DNA of 64,000 nucleotides, taken from contig JALHQH010000039.1 of assembly GCA_022842065.1 (NCBI GenBank), positions 47,360 through 111,359 of the forward strand, written 5' to 3'. Made by a program: the position numbers and the translations under genes. The notes beneath the pieces were generated by a model, which worked only from the letters and a program-made list of their open reading frames with translations, had not been told where the DNA came from and ran no database searches. Shown one piece after another: positions 36,930 through 46,027 of this stretch. Numbering within the stretch: the stretch's first letter is position 1; the number at the start of each line of letters is the position of its first letter. The stretch is from Caldilineaceae bacterium. Its GTDB lineage: Bacteria > Chloroflexota > Anaerolineae > Caldilineales > Caldilineaceae.

Positions 36930-39668
36930 ATGGAGACGCTGATTTTAGCCACCAAGCTCTATATGCCACCGCCCCATCCCAAAGCGATTGCGCGTCCGGC
37001 CCTGTTGGCAAGGTTGCAGCGCGGATTGGAAGGGAAAGTTACGTTGGTGGTTGCGCCGGCGGGGTGTGGCAAATCTACCCTGCTTAGCCAGTGGTTACAG
37101 ACGCTGGATCGACCGGCCGCCTGGGTGACGCTCGATCCGGCTGATAATGAGCCTACCCGCTTTCTGACCTATTTGATCACTGCGCTGCAACGGTTGCAGC
37201 AGCCTGCTGACGCACGCTGGGGTGAACAGAGCTTAGCGCTACTGGCGTCACCCCAACCACCGCCCATTGTTACTGTCCTCACCACGCTCATCAATGAAGT
37301 CGCTTACACTGCCCGCTCTCTGCTGCTCGTGCTCGACGACTATCAGTTCATTGAAGCCGCGGCGGTCCACCAACTGGTCGATTTCCTCATCGCTTACTTG
37401 CCTCCCCCCTTGCATCTTGTCATCATTAGCCGCCAGGAACCACCCCTGACCCTTGCCCGCCTGCGCGCGAGCGGTGCGCTAACCGAGCTCAAAGCGGATG
37501 AACTACGTTTCTCAACCGCCGAAGTCGCCGCGTTTTTTGCGACCACAGTTGCGCTCCCCCTTGCCGATCGCAAGGTGGCAACGTTGACTGCGCACACCAC
37601 TGGTTGGGCGGCTGGGCTGCGGCTGATGGCCATGCGTTTACAAACCGGGGCGGCGGGGATTGATCGTGAAAAGCTGGCTGCCACCATTGCCAACCTGCAG
37701 CGCGATCAGCGTCCCATCTTTGACTATCTAACGGTTGAGATCTTCGAACGGCTGCCGGTTGACCGGCAGCACTTTCTCGTCCAGAGTGCCCTATTGGATC
37801 GCCTATGTGGCGACCTCTGCGTAGCGGTCACCGGCAATGCCCAAAGCCAGCAATTGCTGGCCGAATTGGCGCAGGAACAGCTCTTTCTGACGGGACTTGA
37901 TGATTGTCACCACTGGTATCGCTACCATGGTCTCTTTGCCGATTTTTTACGTCATCGGCTGCGTCAACTGGACCCGGCGCTGGTGCAAGAATTGCATGGG
38001 CGCGCCGCCCACTGGCACGCAACCCACGGCCTGCCTGCTGTCGCGATTGATCATGCGCTGGCCGCACAGCATTACGCGCTGGCGGTGCAGGTGATCGAAA
38101 CGAATGTGATGCAGATGGTGCAGACCACCGAGGTCGCTAACCTGGCGGGCTGGTTGCGCGCCTTGCCGGCGGATCTGGTTGCGGATCGGCCCCTGCTCGC
38201 CTTTGCCCAGGCGGGCACCGCGTTGTTACAAGCCCAATTTGACCAGGCAAATCAGTGGCTCGACGTTGCGGAGCAGCGCTTGGCAGCGCTCCCGCTCACC
38301 GCACCGCTGCCGCTCCCGCTTGACACGATCCACGGTTATCTGGATGCACTGCGCGCGACGACAATGGTCAACTTGCGGCAGGAAGTGGCATCAATCATTG
38401 CCGTCTCCCAGCGCGCGCTGGCGCAGCTACCGGCGGATGAGAAATTCTTGCGCGGCGCAGTTGCCCTTAATCTTGGTGATGCCTACTGTTTGCAACAGGA
38501 AAACAGCCGGGCCGAGCAAGCCTTCGCCGAAGCGGTGGCCCTGACCCAACAAGCTAATAACTTGACTCCCCATTTGGCCGCTTTGGGCAGTCAAGGTGGC
38601 CTCTATGCCCGCCAGGGTGACCTCCCGCGCGCCGCGGCGATCTATTGTCGGGCCATTGAATTGGGTAAAAGTTGGGGCAAACCCACCGGTGAGGAACATC
38701 CGGCCACGGGCAAAGCTTATGCCTTTTACGCCGCCATCCTGTATGAATGGAATCAGCTGGCGGCAGCTGAAGCAGCAGCGCGCCAAGCAATTGCTTGCTG
38801 TCAACGCTGGGGCCATCTTTACCATCAAATGGATGGTTATGTGCAGTTAGTCAATGTCCTTTGTGCCCAGCATAGATTTGAGGAGGCCGTGGCTACGCTG
38901 ACCACGGCCCGCTTGCTGGCCACCGCACGTTGGCAGCAAGCCCAGCAACAAGCCGCCCCGACTGCATTGGCTCATCAGCTCATGGGCGCGGTCGAGCAGT
39001 TGCAACTGTGGCTCTGGTTGCGCCAGGGCCGGCTGCCCGCGGTTGCACAATGGCTAGCGACCGAGCAACTGGCCGATCGGCTGGCCCTGGCCCTGATGCA
39101 CACCCGGTTGGCCCTCGCCCAAGCCCAATGGGAGACCGCGGCCCACTGGCTAGATGAACTGGCGCAACAGCTCCGTCGTCAAACCAACAAGAGCGGCGAG
39201 ATCACCTATTTACTCTTGCGGGCACAATTGCAACAAGCCCGTCACGAGCCGGCTGCTGCCCACCGCGTGCTGGCCGCAGCGCTGGCCCTGGCCACGCCCT
39301 CTGGCTACCTGCGCACCTTTCTCGATGAGGGGGAACCGATGGCGGCATTACTTGAGCAGGCCGCGCAACGCGGGCAGTTAAGCGACTATGGTCGGCAGGT
39401 ACAGCGTCACTTTGCCCCTGGGTTGACGGTACCGCCCTCGGCTACCCCACTGCTTACCCCAGCCACCACTTTGGTCGAACCCCTGAGCGCGCGCGAACTG
39501 GAAGTCTTACGGCTAATGGCCGCCGATCTCACCCACCAGGCGATTGGCGAGCAGTTGGTGATCAGCCTTAACACCGTGCGCGCCCACGCCAAAAACATCT
39601 ACAGCAAGCTCAATGTCAACCGCCGCAGCCAGGCAATTGCGCGGGCGCGAACATTGGCGCTGTTGTAA
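36930..39668 (+). CDS. MalT-like LuxR-family ATP-dependent regulator
   Basis: Large regulator of 912 residues (LAL type). An AAA/STAND ATPase module starts near residue 10, with Walker A APAGCGKSTLL (about 41-51) and a Walker B-like LLLVLDDYQ near 130. A long helical TPR-like region (about 380-830) is expected to bind an inducer. The C-terminal LuxR helix-turn-helix (about 845-905) has LSARELEVLRLMAADLTHQAI and ISLNTVRAHAKNIYSKLNV. Such proteins activate transcription when ATP and a ligand are bound. No target operon is evident. The gene is bracketed by arrays of the same GCATCCCCTGATGC palindrome. Confidence 0.9.
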   Translation: METLILATKLYMPPPHPKAIARPALLARLQRGLEGKVTLVVAPAGCGKSTLLSQWLQTLDRPAAWVTLDPADNEPTRFLTYLITALQRLQQPADARWGEQSLALLASPQPPPIVTVLTTLINEVAYTARSLLLVLDDYQFIEAAAVHQLVDFLIAYLPPPLHLVIISRQEPPLTLARLRASGALTELKADELRFSTAEVAAFFATTVALPLADRKVATLTAHTTGWAAGLRLMAMRLQTGAAGIDREKLAATIANLQRDQRPIFDYLTVEIFERLPVDRQHFLVQSALLDRLCGDLCVAVTGNAQSQQLLAELAQEQLFLTGLDDCHHWYRYHGLFADFLRHRLRQLDPALVQELHGRAAHWHATHGLPAVAIDHALAAQHYALAVQVIETNVMQMVQTTEVANLAGWLRALPADLVADRPLLAFAQAGTALLQAQFDQANQWLDVAEQRLAALPLTAPLPLPLDTIHGYLDALRATTMVNLRQEVASIIAVSQRALAQLPADEKFLRGAVALNLGDAYCLQQENSRAEQAFAEAVALTQQANNLTPHLAALGSQGGLYARQGDLPRAAAIYCRAIELGKSWGKPTGEEHPATGKAYAFYAAILYEWNQLAAAEAAARQAIACCQRWGHLYHQMDGYVQLVNVLCAQHRFEEAVATLTTARLLATARWQQAQQQAAPTALAHQLMGAVEQLQLWLWLRQGRLPAVAQWLATEQLADRLALALMHTRLALAQAQWETAAHWLDELAQQLRRQTNKSGEITYLLLRAQLQQARHEPAAAHRVLAAALALATPSGYLRTFLDEGEPMAALLEQAAQRGQLSDYGRQVQRHFAPGLTVPPSATPLLTPATTLVEPLSARELEVLRLMAADLTHQAIGEQLVISLNTVRAHAKNIYSKLNVNRRSQAIARARTLALL

Positions 39669-39957
39669 ACCGCCGGCTTAGTATCACACTCTATTCTTCA
39701 CCTTGTTTTCCGGCAATTTTCAATATGGGAACGTGTACTGCGCATCCCCTGATGCGCAGCCTGGAAACGTGTACTGCGCATCAGGGGATGCGCAGCCTGG
39801 AAACGTGTACTGCGCATCCCCTGATGCGCAGCCCAACTTGCTTACCGCCCGTTCGCATCTGAGGATGCTCACTACACGTTTCTGTTCACCAATTACATCA
39901 TCAATCACATCATGATGTGATTACCTGCCCCGTTATCGCTGCTACACTGGGGCAAGC
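39669..39957. repeat. Palindromic repeat array downstream of the LuxR gene
   Basis: Three 36-base units (GGAAACGTGTACTGC, core GCATCCCCTGATGC, GCAGCCT) lie at about 39728-39835. The middle unit has the core in the opposite orientation (GCATCAGGGGATGC) while its flanks keep their direction. A diverged remnant (GCATCTGAGGATGCTCACTACACG) follows at 39855-39878. The same palindrome forms the array before the LuxR gene. An apparent frame through the units is only the repeat translated. Confidence 0.75.
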
Positions 39958-39993
39958 GTGTACGAAGTAATCGGAAATCGTCAGGAGGAGAAC

Positions 39994-41157
39994 GTGGTAA
40001 CAACGCAAAAAACATTCGTGGCGCAGCCGGTCACCGGGCAAAGCGGGGCGCGATCACGCACCGCCTACATCGATAACTTGCGGATCTACCTGACCCTGTT
40101 GGTGATCTTTCACCACGCCGCGATTGCCTATGGCGGGGCCGGTGACTGGGGGGTGATGGATCGCGTAACAGATGAAATTAGTCCGATCCTGTTGTCGATC
40201 TTTAATGGGGTGAATCAAGCCTACTTTATGGCAGCCTTTTTTCTGCTGGCCGGTTATTTCACCCCGGCCGCCTTTGACCGTAAAGGCGGCCAACAATTTC
40301 TGGTGGATCGCCTGCTCCGGTTGGGAATTCCGCTGCTGATCTATAGCACGCTCATCATCAACCTAAATGGCTATCTGTTGGATCGGTTTTATCAGGGCAT
40401 ACCGTTTCAAATACGTATTGGCTACGAGCCGGGCCATCTTTGGTTTTTGCAGGCGTTGCTGCTGTTCGCCGTTGTCTACCTGCTCTTGCGGCTGGTGACT
40501 GGGCGTGGCACGCCGCCAGCGGTTAGCGCGATGGCGCATGCCTTCCCGGCTGATCGTCGCCTGTGGCTCTGGATTGGCCTCCTGACCATCGCAACTTTCG
40601 CGGTGCGGCTGCGCTTTCCGGTTGGCGTCTGGTGGCTGGGCATACAACCAGGGCATTTTGTCCACTATATCTTTGCCTTTTGCGCTGGTATTCTCGCCTA
40701 TCACCATGGCTGGTTTGACGCGTTGCCGGCTGCGCAAGCCCGGCGTTGGGGGATTGGTGTGCTGCTGGGCATCCCCGCCTTTGGGCTGGTCGGCTTGCTG
40801 GCGGGGATCTTGAACGATCCAACCGCCATGAACCGTATGATGGGCGGTCTGCACTGGGAAGCCTTGCTCTATGCGCTGTGGGAATCGTTTTTCTTGCTTG
40901 CCGCTATGATCTTTCTGCTCCAACTCTTTCGTACCCGTTTCAATCAGGCGGGGCCGCTATTGCGCTTTATGGCGGTCAATGTCTATACCGTTTACATCAT
41001 TCACCAGACGGTCCTTTACGTCGCCAACATTGCGCTCTTGTCGGTGGACTTGCCGTCGATTGTTAAGTTTTTCCTGGCGGCTACGCTGACCATTGTGCTC
41101 TGCTTCCCGCTGAGTGCGCTGCTGCGCCGGTTGCCGGGCGCAACGCGCATCCTCTAG
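39994..41157 (+). CDS. Membrane acyltransferase, family 3
   Basis: Integral membrane O-acyltransferase of 387 residues with about ten helices (Acyl_transf_3 / OafA-like). The first helix contains the motif RIYLTLLVIFHHAAIAYGG, whose His pair is the expected active-site feature; the tail VYTVYIIHQTVLY is typical of the last helices. These enzymes acylate surface sugars or lipids or small molecules. The GTG at 39994 is chosen because AGGAGGAG lies directly upstream; a GTG at 39958 is open but lacks a site. The substrate is unknown. A MITE-like repeat follows. Confidence 0.8.
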   Translation: MVTTQKTFVAQPVTGQSGARSRTAYIDNLRIYLTLLVIFHHAAIAYGGAGDWGVMDRVTDEISPILLSIFNGVNQAYFMAAFFLLAGYFTPAAFDRKGGQQFLVDRLLRLGIPLLIYSTLIINLNGYLLDRFYQGIPFQIRIGYEPGHLWFLQALLLFAVVYLLLRLVTGRGTPPAVSAMAHAFPADRRLWLWIGLLTIATFAVRLRFPVGVWWLGIQPGHFVHYIFAFCAGILAYHHGWFDALPAAQARRWGIGVLLGIPAFGLVGLLAGILNDPTAMNRMMGGLHWEALLYALWESFFLLAAMIFLLQLFRTRFNQAGPLLRFMAVNVYTVYIIHQTVLYVANIALLSVDLPSIVKFFLAATLTIVLCFPLSALLRRLPGATRIL

Positions 41158-41463
41158 GGCACATAATAACCCCCTCCTAACCTCCCCCTGGTAAGGGGAG
41201 GAACGGTCTTAGGGTCAACTGTTCCCTTCCCAAACTGGGGAGCGCGCCTAGCAGGCAACCGCTCTTAGGCGCGGGTGGGGTGGCTTGGTCGTTACCATAA
41301 AGTTAGGATTAAAGAGTTTGTATTGCGGCTGTCGATTTGCTACCCTGCCATTCGTCATCTTAATCAGATGGCAGTGGACACGGTACTATGCTTGCGCTAC
41401 CGTTCTTTGCTATCTCAAATCTAACAAGCACCAAATTCATGTAGATGTTAAGGAGATAAGCAG
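41158..41463. other. Intergenic region with repeat copy 3
   Basis: Holds the hairpin repeat at 41170-41283 and then about 180 bases of spacer ending in the AAGGAG ribosome site of the DinB-like gene. No other gene is seen. Confidence 0.5.
41170..41283. repeat. MITE-like hairpin repeat, copy 3
   Basis: CCCCCTCCTAACCTCCCCC, GGGGAGGAACGGTC and the inner block GCGCGCCTAGCAGGCAACCGC are shared with copy 2, in the same relative order. Located directly after the acyltransferase stop. Confidence 0.65.
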
Positions 41464-41937
41464 ATGAATACCCGTACTCAGCAACTTTTTGCCCAATTTG
41501 AAGCAGCGAATCAATCGATCATTGCCGCAGTTGAGGGCTACAGTGTCGCGGATTGGGGAAAAATTCCCGCCGGTGAGCAACGCTCGGTTGGTGTCCTTGC
41601 CTATCATATTGCAGAGGGCTATCCAGCGATCTTTGGTTTTGTCCAGTTGATCGTCCAGGGCCAACCATTGCCACCATTGACTCTCGATATGCTGCATCTG
41701 GGCAATGCACAACATGCCGCAACCTTTGCGCACGCTGATCAGGCGGGCGCACTGGCGCTGCTCCAACGCAATGGCACGCTAGTTGGTGAACAACTCCGCG
41801 CCCTTACCGACGAACAATTAGCCTACACTGCCGAAATTTTTGGTCAGACCGTGACCGTAGAGGGCTTTATTGAACATACACTCATTGGCCATATTCACGA
41901 ACATGCCGCCAGCATACAGTCCGCACTGACTGCATAA
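41464..41937 (+). CDS. DinB-like four-helix protein
   Basis: Protein of 157 residues with the DinB/YfiT-like helical bundle pattern. His48 (YHIAEG) and the C-terminal cluster His138, His143 and His147 (EHTLIGHIHEH) are the expected metal ligands. Family members include metal-dependent thiol transferases (bacillithiol- or mycothiol-dependent) and many of unknown role. AAGGAG precedes the ATG. A perfect hairpin follows the stop, separating it from the ABC transporter genes. Confidence 0.7.
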   Translation: MNTRTQQLFAQFEAANQSIIAAVEGYSVADWGKIPAGEQRSVGVLAYHIAEGYPAIFGFVQLIVQGQPLPPLTLDMLHLGNAQHAATFAHADQAGALALLQRNGTLVGEQLRALTDEQLAYTAEIFGQTVTVEGFIEHTLIGHIHEHAASIQSALTA

Positions 41938-41944
41938 CCCAAAA

Positions 41945-41972
41945 GTAGGGGTACGGCCTACCGTACCCCTAC
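41945..41972 (+). terminator. Hairpin after the DinB-like gene
   Basis: GTAGGGGTACGG and CCGTACCCCTAC pair perfectly over 12 bases around CCTA. No T-run follows, so its strength is uncertain. Confidence 0.5.
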
Positions 41973-42005
41973 CGGCAAATCCTGCATAGATCTGGAGAGC
42001 AAAGA

Positions 42006-42962
42006 ATGATGGATGCCTATCTCGTCGCCACCAACGTTTGCAAACAATATGGCCAGGCAATAGCGCTACAAGATGCGTCGCTGACCCTCTATGGCGGCGA
42101 AATCCTGGCCCTGCTTGGCCCGAATGGGGCCGGCAAAACGACCTTCATCAAGATCCTGGCGACCCTGCTGAGCAAAGATCAGGGTCAGGTCGAGATTCTG
42201 GGCTATGATTTGGACCACCAGGCCGATGCCGCGCGCCATCTCTTCGGCTATGTGGGGCAGGATACCGAGCGCTCAGCCTATGCGCGGCTGACGGTGCGTG
42301 AAAATCTGCACTTCTTTGGCGCATTGCGCGGGATGAACAAACGGGAGATCAACGCCCAGATCGAGAAGTTGGCCAATTATTTCGACTTTACCGGGCAATT
42401 GAACAAACTCTTTGTCCAACTTTCCGGCGGGCAGAAGCAGACGGTGGTGATTATGCGGGCCCTGCTCCACGATCCGTCGCTGATCTACCTGGATGAACCA
42501 ACCAAGGGGCTCGATCCCATTATCGCCCAGAAGATTCGGCGCTTTTTGCATGACTATGTACAGCAAGAGCGCAAGGCATTGTTGCTGACTTCGCATATTC
42601 TCACCGAAGTGGATGAATTGGCCAATCGTGTGGCGCTGATTTATCGGGGCCGGATTGGTCGAGTCGATACGCCAGAAAATCTCAAAGCCGCTGTTGGCGC
42701 TGACGATCTAATTGAGATTGAAAAAGCCGGTTTACCAGTGGCTACCCAGGCCCGCCTGCAAGCGTTGGCCACTGTGCGCTTTACACTGGCGCGTTCCGAA
42801 CAGTGGCTTTCACTGGCGGTGACTGACGGGCTGGAGGGGATGGCCGGGGTGATCGATATCTTGCGCCAGGATGGCGTGCGCGTGCGCGTGCGCCAACAGA
42901 CCGTTTCGCTGGAAGATGCCTTTATCCACCATATCGGCGCACTGAATGAAACATTTGAGTAG
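42006..42962 (+). CDS. ABC transporter ATP-binding protein
   Basis: ATPase subunit of 318 residues: Walker A GPNGAGKTT, Q-loop YVGQD, signature LSGGQKQ, Walker B LIYLDEPTKGLD and H-loop TSHILTEVDEL. The C-terminal extension (about 235-318) matches the DrrA/NatA class of exporters. It works with the permease 12 bases downstream; the substrate may be a drug, lipid or polysaccharide. GGAGAGCAAAGA precedes the ATG. Confidence 0.92.
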   Translation: MMDAYLVATNVCKQYGQAIALQDASLTLYGGEILALLGPNGAGKTTFIKILATLLSKDQGQVEILGYDLDHQADAARHLFGYVGQDTERSAYARLTVRENLHFFGALRGMNKREINAQIEKLANYFDFTGQLNKLFVQLSGGQKQTVVIMRALLHDPSLIYLDEPTKGLDPIIAQKIRRFLHDYVQQERKALLLTSHILTEVDELANRVALIYRGRIGRVDTPENLKAAVGADDLIEIEKAGLPVATQARLQALATVRFTLARSEQWLSLAVTDGLEGMAGVIDILRQDGVRVRVRQQTVSLEDAFIHHIGALNETFE

Positions 42963-42974
42963 AAGGAGTTTGTC

Positions 42975-43868
42975 ATGCAAACAACATTCACCGCGGCACC
43001 AGCGTGCTCAACCGCTAGCGCACAACAATTGACTCTGAGCCTTTCACGCACGCCCTCGCCCTGGCAGGTGATGGTGAGCACGGTGGTCAAGGATCTACAG
43101 ATTGCCCGCCGCTATCTGCCTAACCTGGTAGGCACTTTTGTGGAGTTGGGCATTCGGCTGGCCTTCTTTCTACTCTTGGCGAGCGTGGTGACCATGGACG
43201 GGCGGACCAATCTGGGGGTTACGCTGGAAGGGCGCAACATGTTTATCTTCTTTCAGGGCGCCCTATTGCTCTTTGTCTTTATTCGCGCCACCTTAGGCGG
43301 GCCACTGGAGGCGATCACCAACGATCTTTACAACGGCACGCTAGAGTATCTCTACAGTAACCCGATCTCGCGTTATGCCTACTATGTGGGCACGGTGGTC
43401 GCCAAGGTGATCGTGAGCAGCGTCGTCTTTTTGCCGCTCTATCTGTTCCTGGTCATCTATAGTCAGGCCAGCCTGCGCAATGTCGGGCTGATGTTGCTGG
43501 CGAGCGTCGTTGTCCTCGTGGCGTTGACGGCGCTGGGGATTCTGATTGCTTTGCTGGCGCTTTTGTGGCGGCAGGTGGGGGCACTCGTCGCGGTGCTCTC
43601 GATCCTCTTTGAGATGCTAAGTGGGGCCTACTTGCCGATTACTGCCTATCCACACGCCGCGCAGATCCTGGCCTATCTGTTGCCCTACACCTGGGGCTAT
43701 GACCTCATTCGCTACTACAGCTTTAACGGCCGTTGGCAGCCCCTGTTACCGATCTGGCAGGAGTGGCTGATCTTGTTAACCTTCGCCGTCGTCTTTACCT
43801 TACTCTCGCGTGCCATGCTTGCCCGCGCCGAGCAACGCGCCAAAGTGGTGGGGTTACATGTGATCTAG
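42975..43868 (+). CDS. ABC-2 type permease
   Basis: Membrane subunit of 297 residues with six hydrophobic helices, ABC-2 family, partner of the ATPase just upstream. AAGGAG lies in front of the ATG. The first about 45 residues are polar and Thr/Ser-rich. Substrate unknown; the NatB/DrrB-like layout suggests an exporter. Confidence 0.88.
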   Translation: MQTTFTAAPACSTASAQQLTLSLSRTPSPWQVMVSTVVKDLQIARRYLPNLVGTFVELGIRLAFFLLLASVVTMDGRTNLGVTLEGRNMFIFFQGALLLFVFIRATLGGPLEAITNDLYNGTLEYLYSNPISRYAYYVGTVVAKVIVSSVVFLPLYLFLVIYSQASLRNVGLMLLASVVVLVALTALGILIALLALLWRQVGALVAVLSILFEMLSGAYLPITAYPHAAQILAYLLPYTWGYDLIRYYSFNGRWQPLLPIWQEWLILLTFAVVFTLLSRAMLARAEQRAKVVGLHVI

Positions 43869-43877
43869 GTGGGAGTC

Positions 43878-43940
43878 GCGTGGTCGATTGGTCGTGTACT
43901 CATGTAGTCGCTGGGTTGATGACCAACTAACTAACCACGC
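43878..43940. terminator. Interrupted hairpin between convergent genes
   Basis: GCGTGGT / ACCACGC and, inside, TTGGTC / GACCAA give a two-part stem between the ABC permease (+) and the isomerase (-). Possible bidirectional terminator. Confidence 0.4.
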
Positions 43941-43942
43941 AA

Positions 43943-44902
43943 CTACGCAACCAGCTGCGTCATCGTCTGCAAACTCTCTTTGAAGAAGTCGGCAAAGCCG
44001 GACTTGATTTCCAATATTAGATCCCCCTGATAGGTGGGCAGGCGCTGAAAGACCTCCCCATAGGGAATCGACCCCCAGCCGGGCGGCAAGTGAATGTCCG
44101 CTTCGCCGTAAGCCCAGCGGTCTACTTCATTGTCAAAGCCCTGATCAAGGCGGCCAAAGTTATCGTTGGCGTGCAGATGTTTAACCCACGGCGCGGCCGC
44201 AGCCACTGCGGCCAGGTAATCAAAGCCCAGATCATGCGCGGCGATGTGGAGGTGGGCAATATCCAAGGTCATCCCAACATTCGGGTGATCAATGGCTTCC
44301 AGTTGGCGCACAATTGGCCCGATTTGCAAGCGGGCGTGATGTTTGGCAAGGGCAGCCCGTGGTTGACCAAATTGTGCGATCAAGTTGTGTTCCCACTGAT
44401 GCGAATCGCCATTCTCCATGCCGATCATCACGCCAGCGTCGGCGGCCAGTGGCGCTAATGTTTTAAGCGCGGCGACTTCCAACTGTGTCCCGGCGACCAA
44501 TTCCTCATCACTCAGCAAAGTGCGGCGCACCCCAGCTTGCAGCAGATCGAGCGCTTGCAACCCACTGTGATAAACGATCACCGCGGCACCAACCGCCCGG
44601 CAAACTTCGATCTGGCAACGCATGATCTGCGCACACAGTTCACGGCGTGGGTCATAAGCGAGGTTGAGCCGGTTCAAACCGTGGATAGTATAGCGCAAGT
44701 CAAAATTCTTTAGTACCGCCACATAGTCGGCCAAAACCTCCGGCCGGATTTCGCCATTGACAATCACCGCCAACGAGTGCGGATTCATCTCGACTAATCG
44801 GTAGCCCTGGTCGGCAATCCAGCCAAGCCCCTCTTCCAGCCGCGCCCACCGCCGTGCTCCCGCGGAAATCCCAAAGGCAATCCCGATATTGTTGATCTGC
44901 AT
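43943..44902 (-). CDS. Sugar phosphate isomerase/epimerase-like TIM barrel
   Basis: Protein of 319 residues of the AP-endonuclease-2 / xylose-isomerase-like TIM-barrel superfamily. Metal-binding positions appear as the Glu in GMENGDSHQW, the His in WVKHLHANDN and the terminal Glu in LILEIKSG. An unusually clear His on an early strand is in YTIHGLNRLNL. Members isomerise or epimerise sugars or cyclitols; the substrate cannot be predicted. AAGGAGCACGATCT precedes the ATG. It is monocistronic as far as the window shows. Confidence 0.75.
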   Translation of the reverse strand: MQINNIGIAFGISAGARRWARLEEGLGWIADQGYRLVEMNPHSLAVIVNGEIRPEVLADYVAVLKNFDLRYTIHGLNRLNLAYDPRRELCAQIMRCQIEVCRAVGAAVIVYHSGLQALDLLQAGVRRTLLSDEELVAGTQLEVAALKTLAPLAADAGVMIGMENGDSHQWEHNLIAQFGQPRAALAKHHARLQIGPIVRQLEAIDHPNVGMTLDIAHLHIAAHDLGFDYLAAVAAAAPWVKHLHANDNFGRLDQGFDNEVDRWAYGEADIHLPPGWGSIPYGEVFQRLPTYQGDLILEIKSGFADFFKESLQTMTQLVA

Positions 44903-45228
44903 AGATCGTGCTCCTTGTGCAAGGACGCCAAAAACCCGTTTTGCGGGTTAAACATGAATGCGTTTATGGACATTAAGCAAATAATTCGGCAAAAGAACCC
45001 CTCCCGCGCCTAGAAGGCAACCGCTCCCCTGCTAAGGGAGGGAGCAGTTGTCGGCGTAACTGTTCCTCCCCTTACCAGGGGGAGGTTAGGAGGGGGTCAT
45101 GGTTTTACCTAATTATTTTTTTAACTTCCATTAACGCATTTTGCGTCTCAACAGCCGATTTCAATCGGCTGTACCAAAGTCCGCAATTGGCCTAACGGAC
45201 CACAAGTCCTGAAAGGTTAGGAAAGGCG
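44903..45228. other. Intergenic region with repeat copy 4
   Basis: Contains the hairpin repeat at 44997-45097 and a small hairpin ACAGCCGATT / AATCGGCTGT at 45152-45173, which is suitably placed to terminate the glycerophosphodiesterase transcript on the minus strand. No gene seen. Confidence 0.5.
44997..45097. repeat. MITE-like hairpin repeat, copy 4 (inverted)
   Basis: Reverse-oriented relative to copies 1-3 (it ends GGGGGAGGTTAGGAGGGGG). The inner block CGCGCCTAGAAGGCAACCGC lies at the opposite end compared with copies 2 and 3, so this block can be in either orientation within the element. Confidence 0.65.
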
Positions 45229-45993
45229 TTACGCTGCGTGACGCACCCAGTCCGGCCAGTTGATCGTCATGCCATCACAGCCGGCGGCGAGGACAGTGTG
45301 GATCAGCCGCTGGACCTCTGCCCCTTGTTCTGCTTTGCTCCCCTGCAGGCCCCATGCGCGTACTTCGGTGACGACGGCGCGGGCTTGGGCCACGGCCTCG
45401 GCAGTGACCTTGTCGGCGCGTGGGCAGAGTTGAAAGAGCCCCAGCGCTTGGCTGCCCGCCAGCGTTTCTACATTGATTTCCGCCACAAGCCAGCCCAGGC
45501 GCATGGTTGGATCAACCATTTGCATCGCGACCAGTGAATCATACGCAAATGAGGTAATAAAACAGTGATCGGCCAGGCCATGGTTGGTAATGATAGCCTG
45601 GGTAGCGGCGGCGAGACCGGGGGTTTTGCCCTTGAGCTCTACATGATAGGTTAGCCGGTCGCCAAAGTGGGCAAAGAGCGTATCGAGGGTAAGCAGCCGC
45701 TTGTCATGGTGTAGGTACGGCGAAAACCAGGAGCCCATATCGAGCACAGCCAATTCGGCCCAGGATAATGCTTCGACGGTAAGATCGCCATGCCCATAAC
45801 GCGCTAGCGTATCATCATGGCAGAGCACCGCAACGCCATCCCGCGTCAGCCGCACATCAGTCTCAATCTCGGTGACCCCCATGTCGAGCGCTAGTTGAAA
45901 GGCGGCCAACGTGTTTTCCGGCACGTAGGCCGAAGCGCCGCGGTGGGCGATAATGCGAAAAGGCGGGGGGACAGTGATCGGTAAAGTTGGCAT
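45229..45993 (-). CDS. Glycerophosphodiester phosphodiesterase
   Basis: GDPD-family TIM-barrel enzyme of 254 residues that cleaves glycerophosphodiesters to glycerol-3-phosphate and an alcohol. Hallmarks are AHRGAS with the catalytic His, PENTLAAF, EIETDVRLTRDG and CHDDTLARY. It has no signal peptide, so it acts in the cytoplasm on lipid breakdown products. It is last in the long minus-strand block, 34 bases after the SpoIIE-type phosphatase. The patatin phospholipase upstream in the block could supply its substrate class. Confidence 0.9.
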   Translation of the reverse strand: MPTLPITVPPPFRIIAHRGASAYVPENTLAAFQLALDMGVTEIETDVRLTRDGVAVLCHDDTLARYGHGDLTVEALSWAELAVLDMGSWFSPYLHHDKRLLTLDTLFAHFGDRLTYHVELKGKTPGLAAATQAIITNHGLADHCFITSFAYDSLVAMQMVDPTMRLGWLVAEINVETLAGSQALGLFQLCPRADKVTAEAVAQARAVVTEVRAWGLQGSKAEQGAEVQRLIHTVLAAGCDGMTINWPDWVRHAA

Positions 45994-46027
45994 AGGCTTC
46001 CCTGCTCAATCGGTTATTTCGATTTGT

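Noticed and set aside
39703..39915. Small protein made of NVYCASPDAQP-like repeats
   Set aside because: It is only the palindromic 36-base repeat translated; the opposite strand gives an equally repetitive frame.
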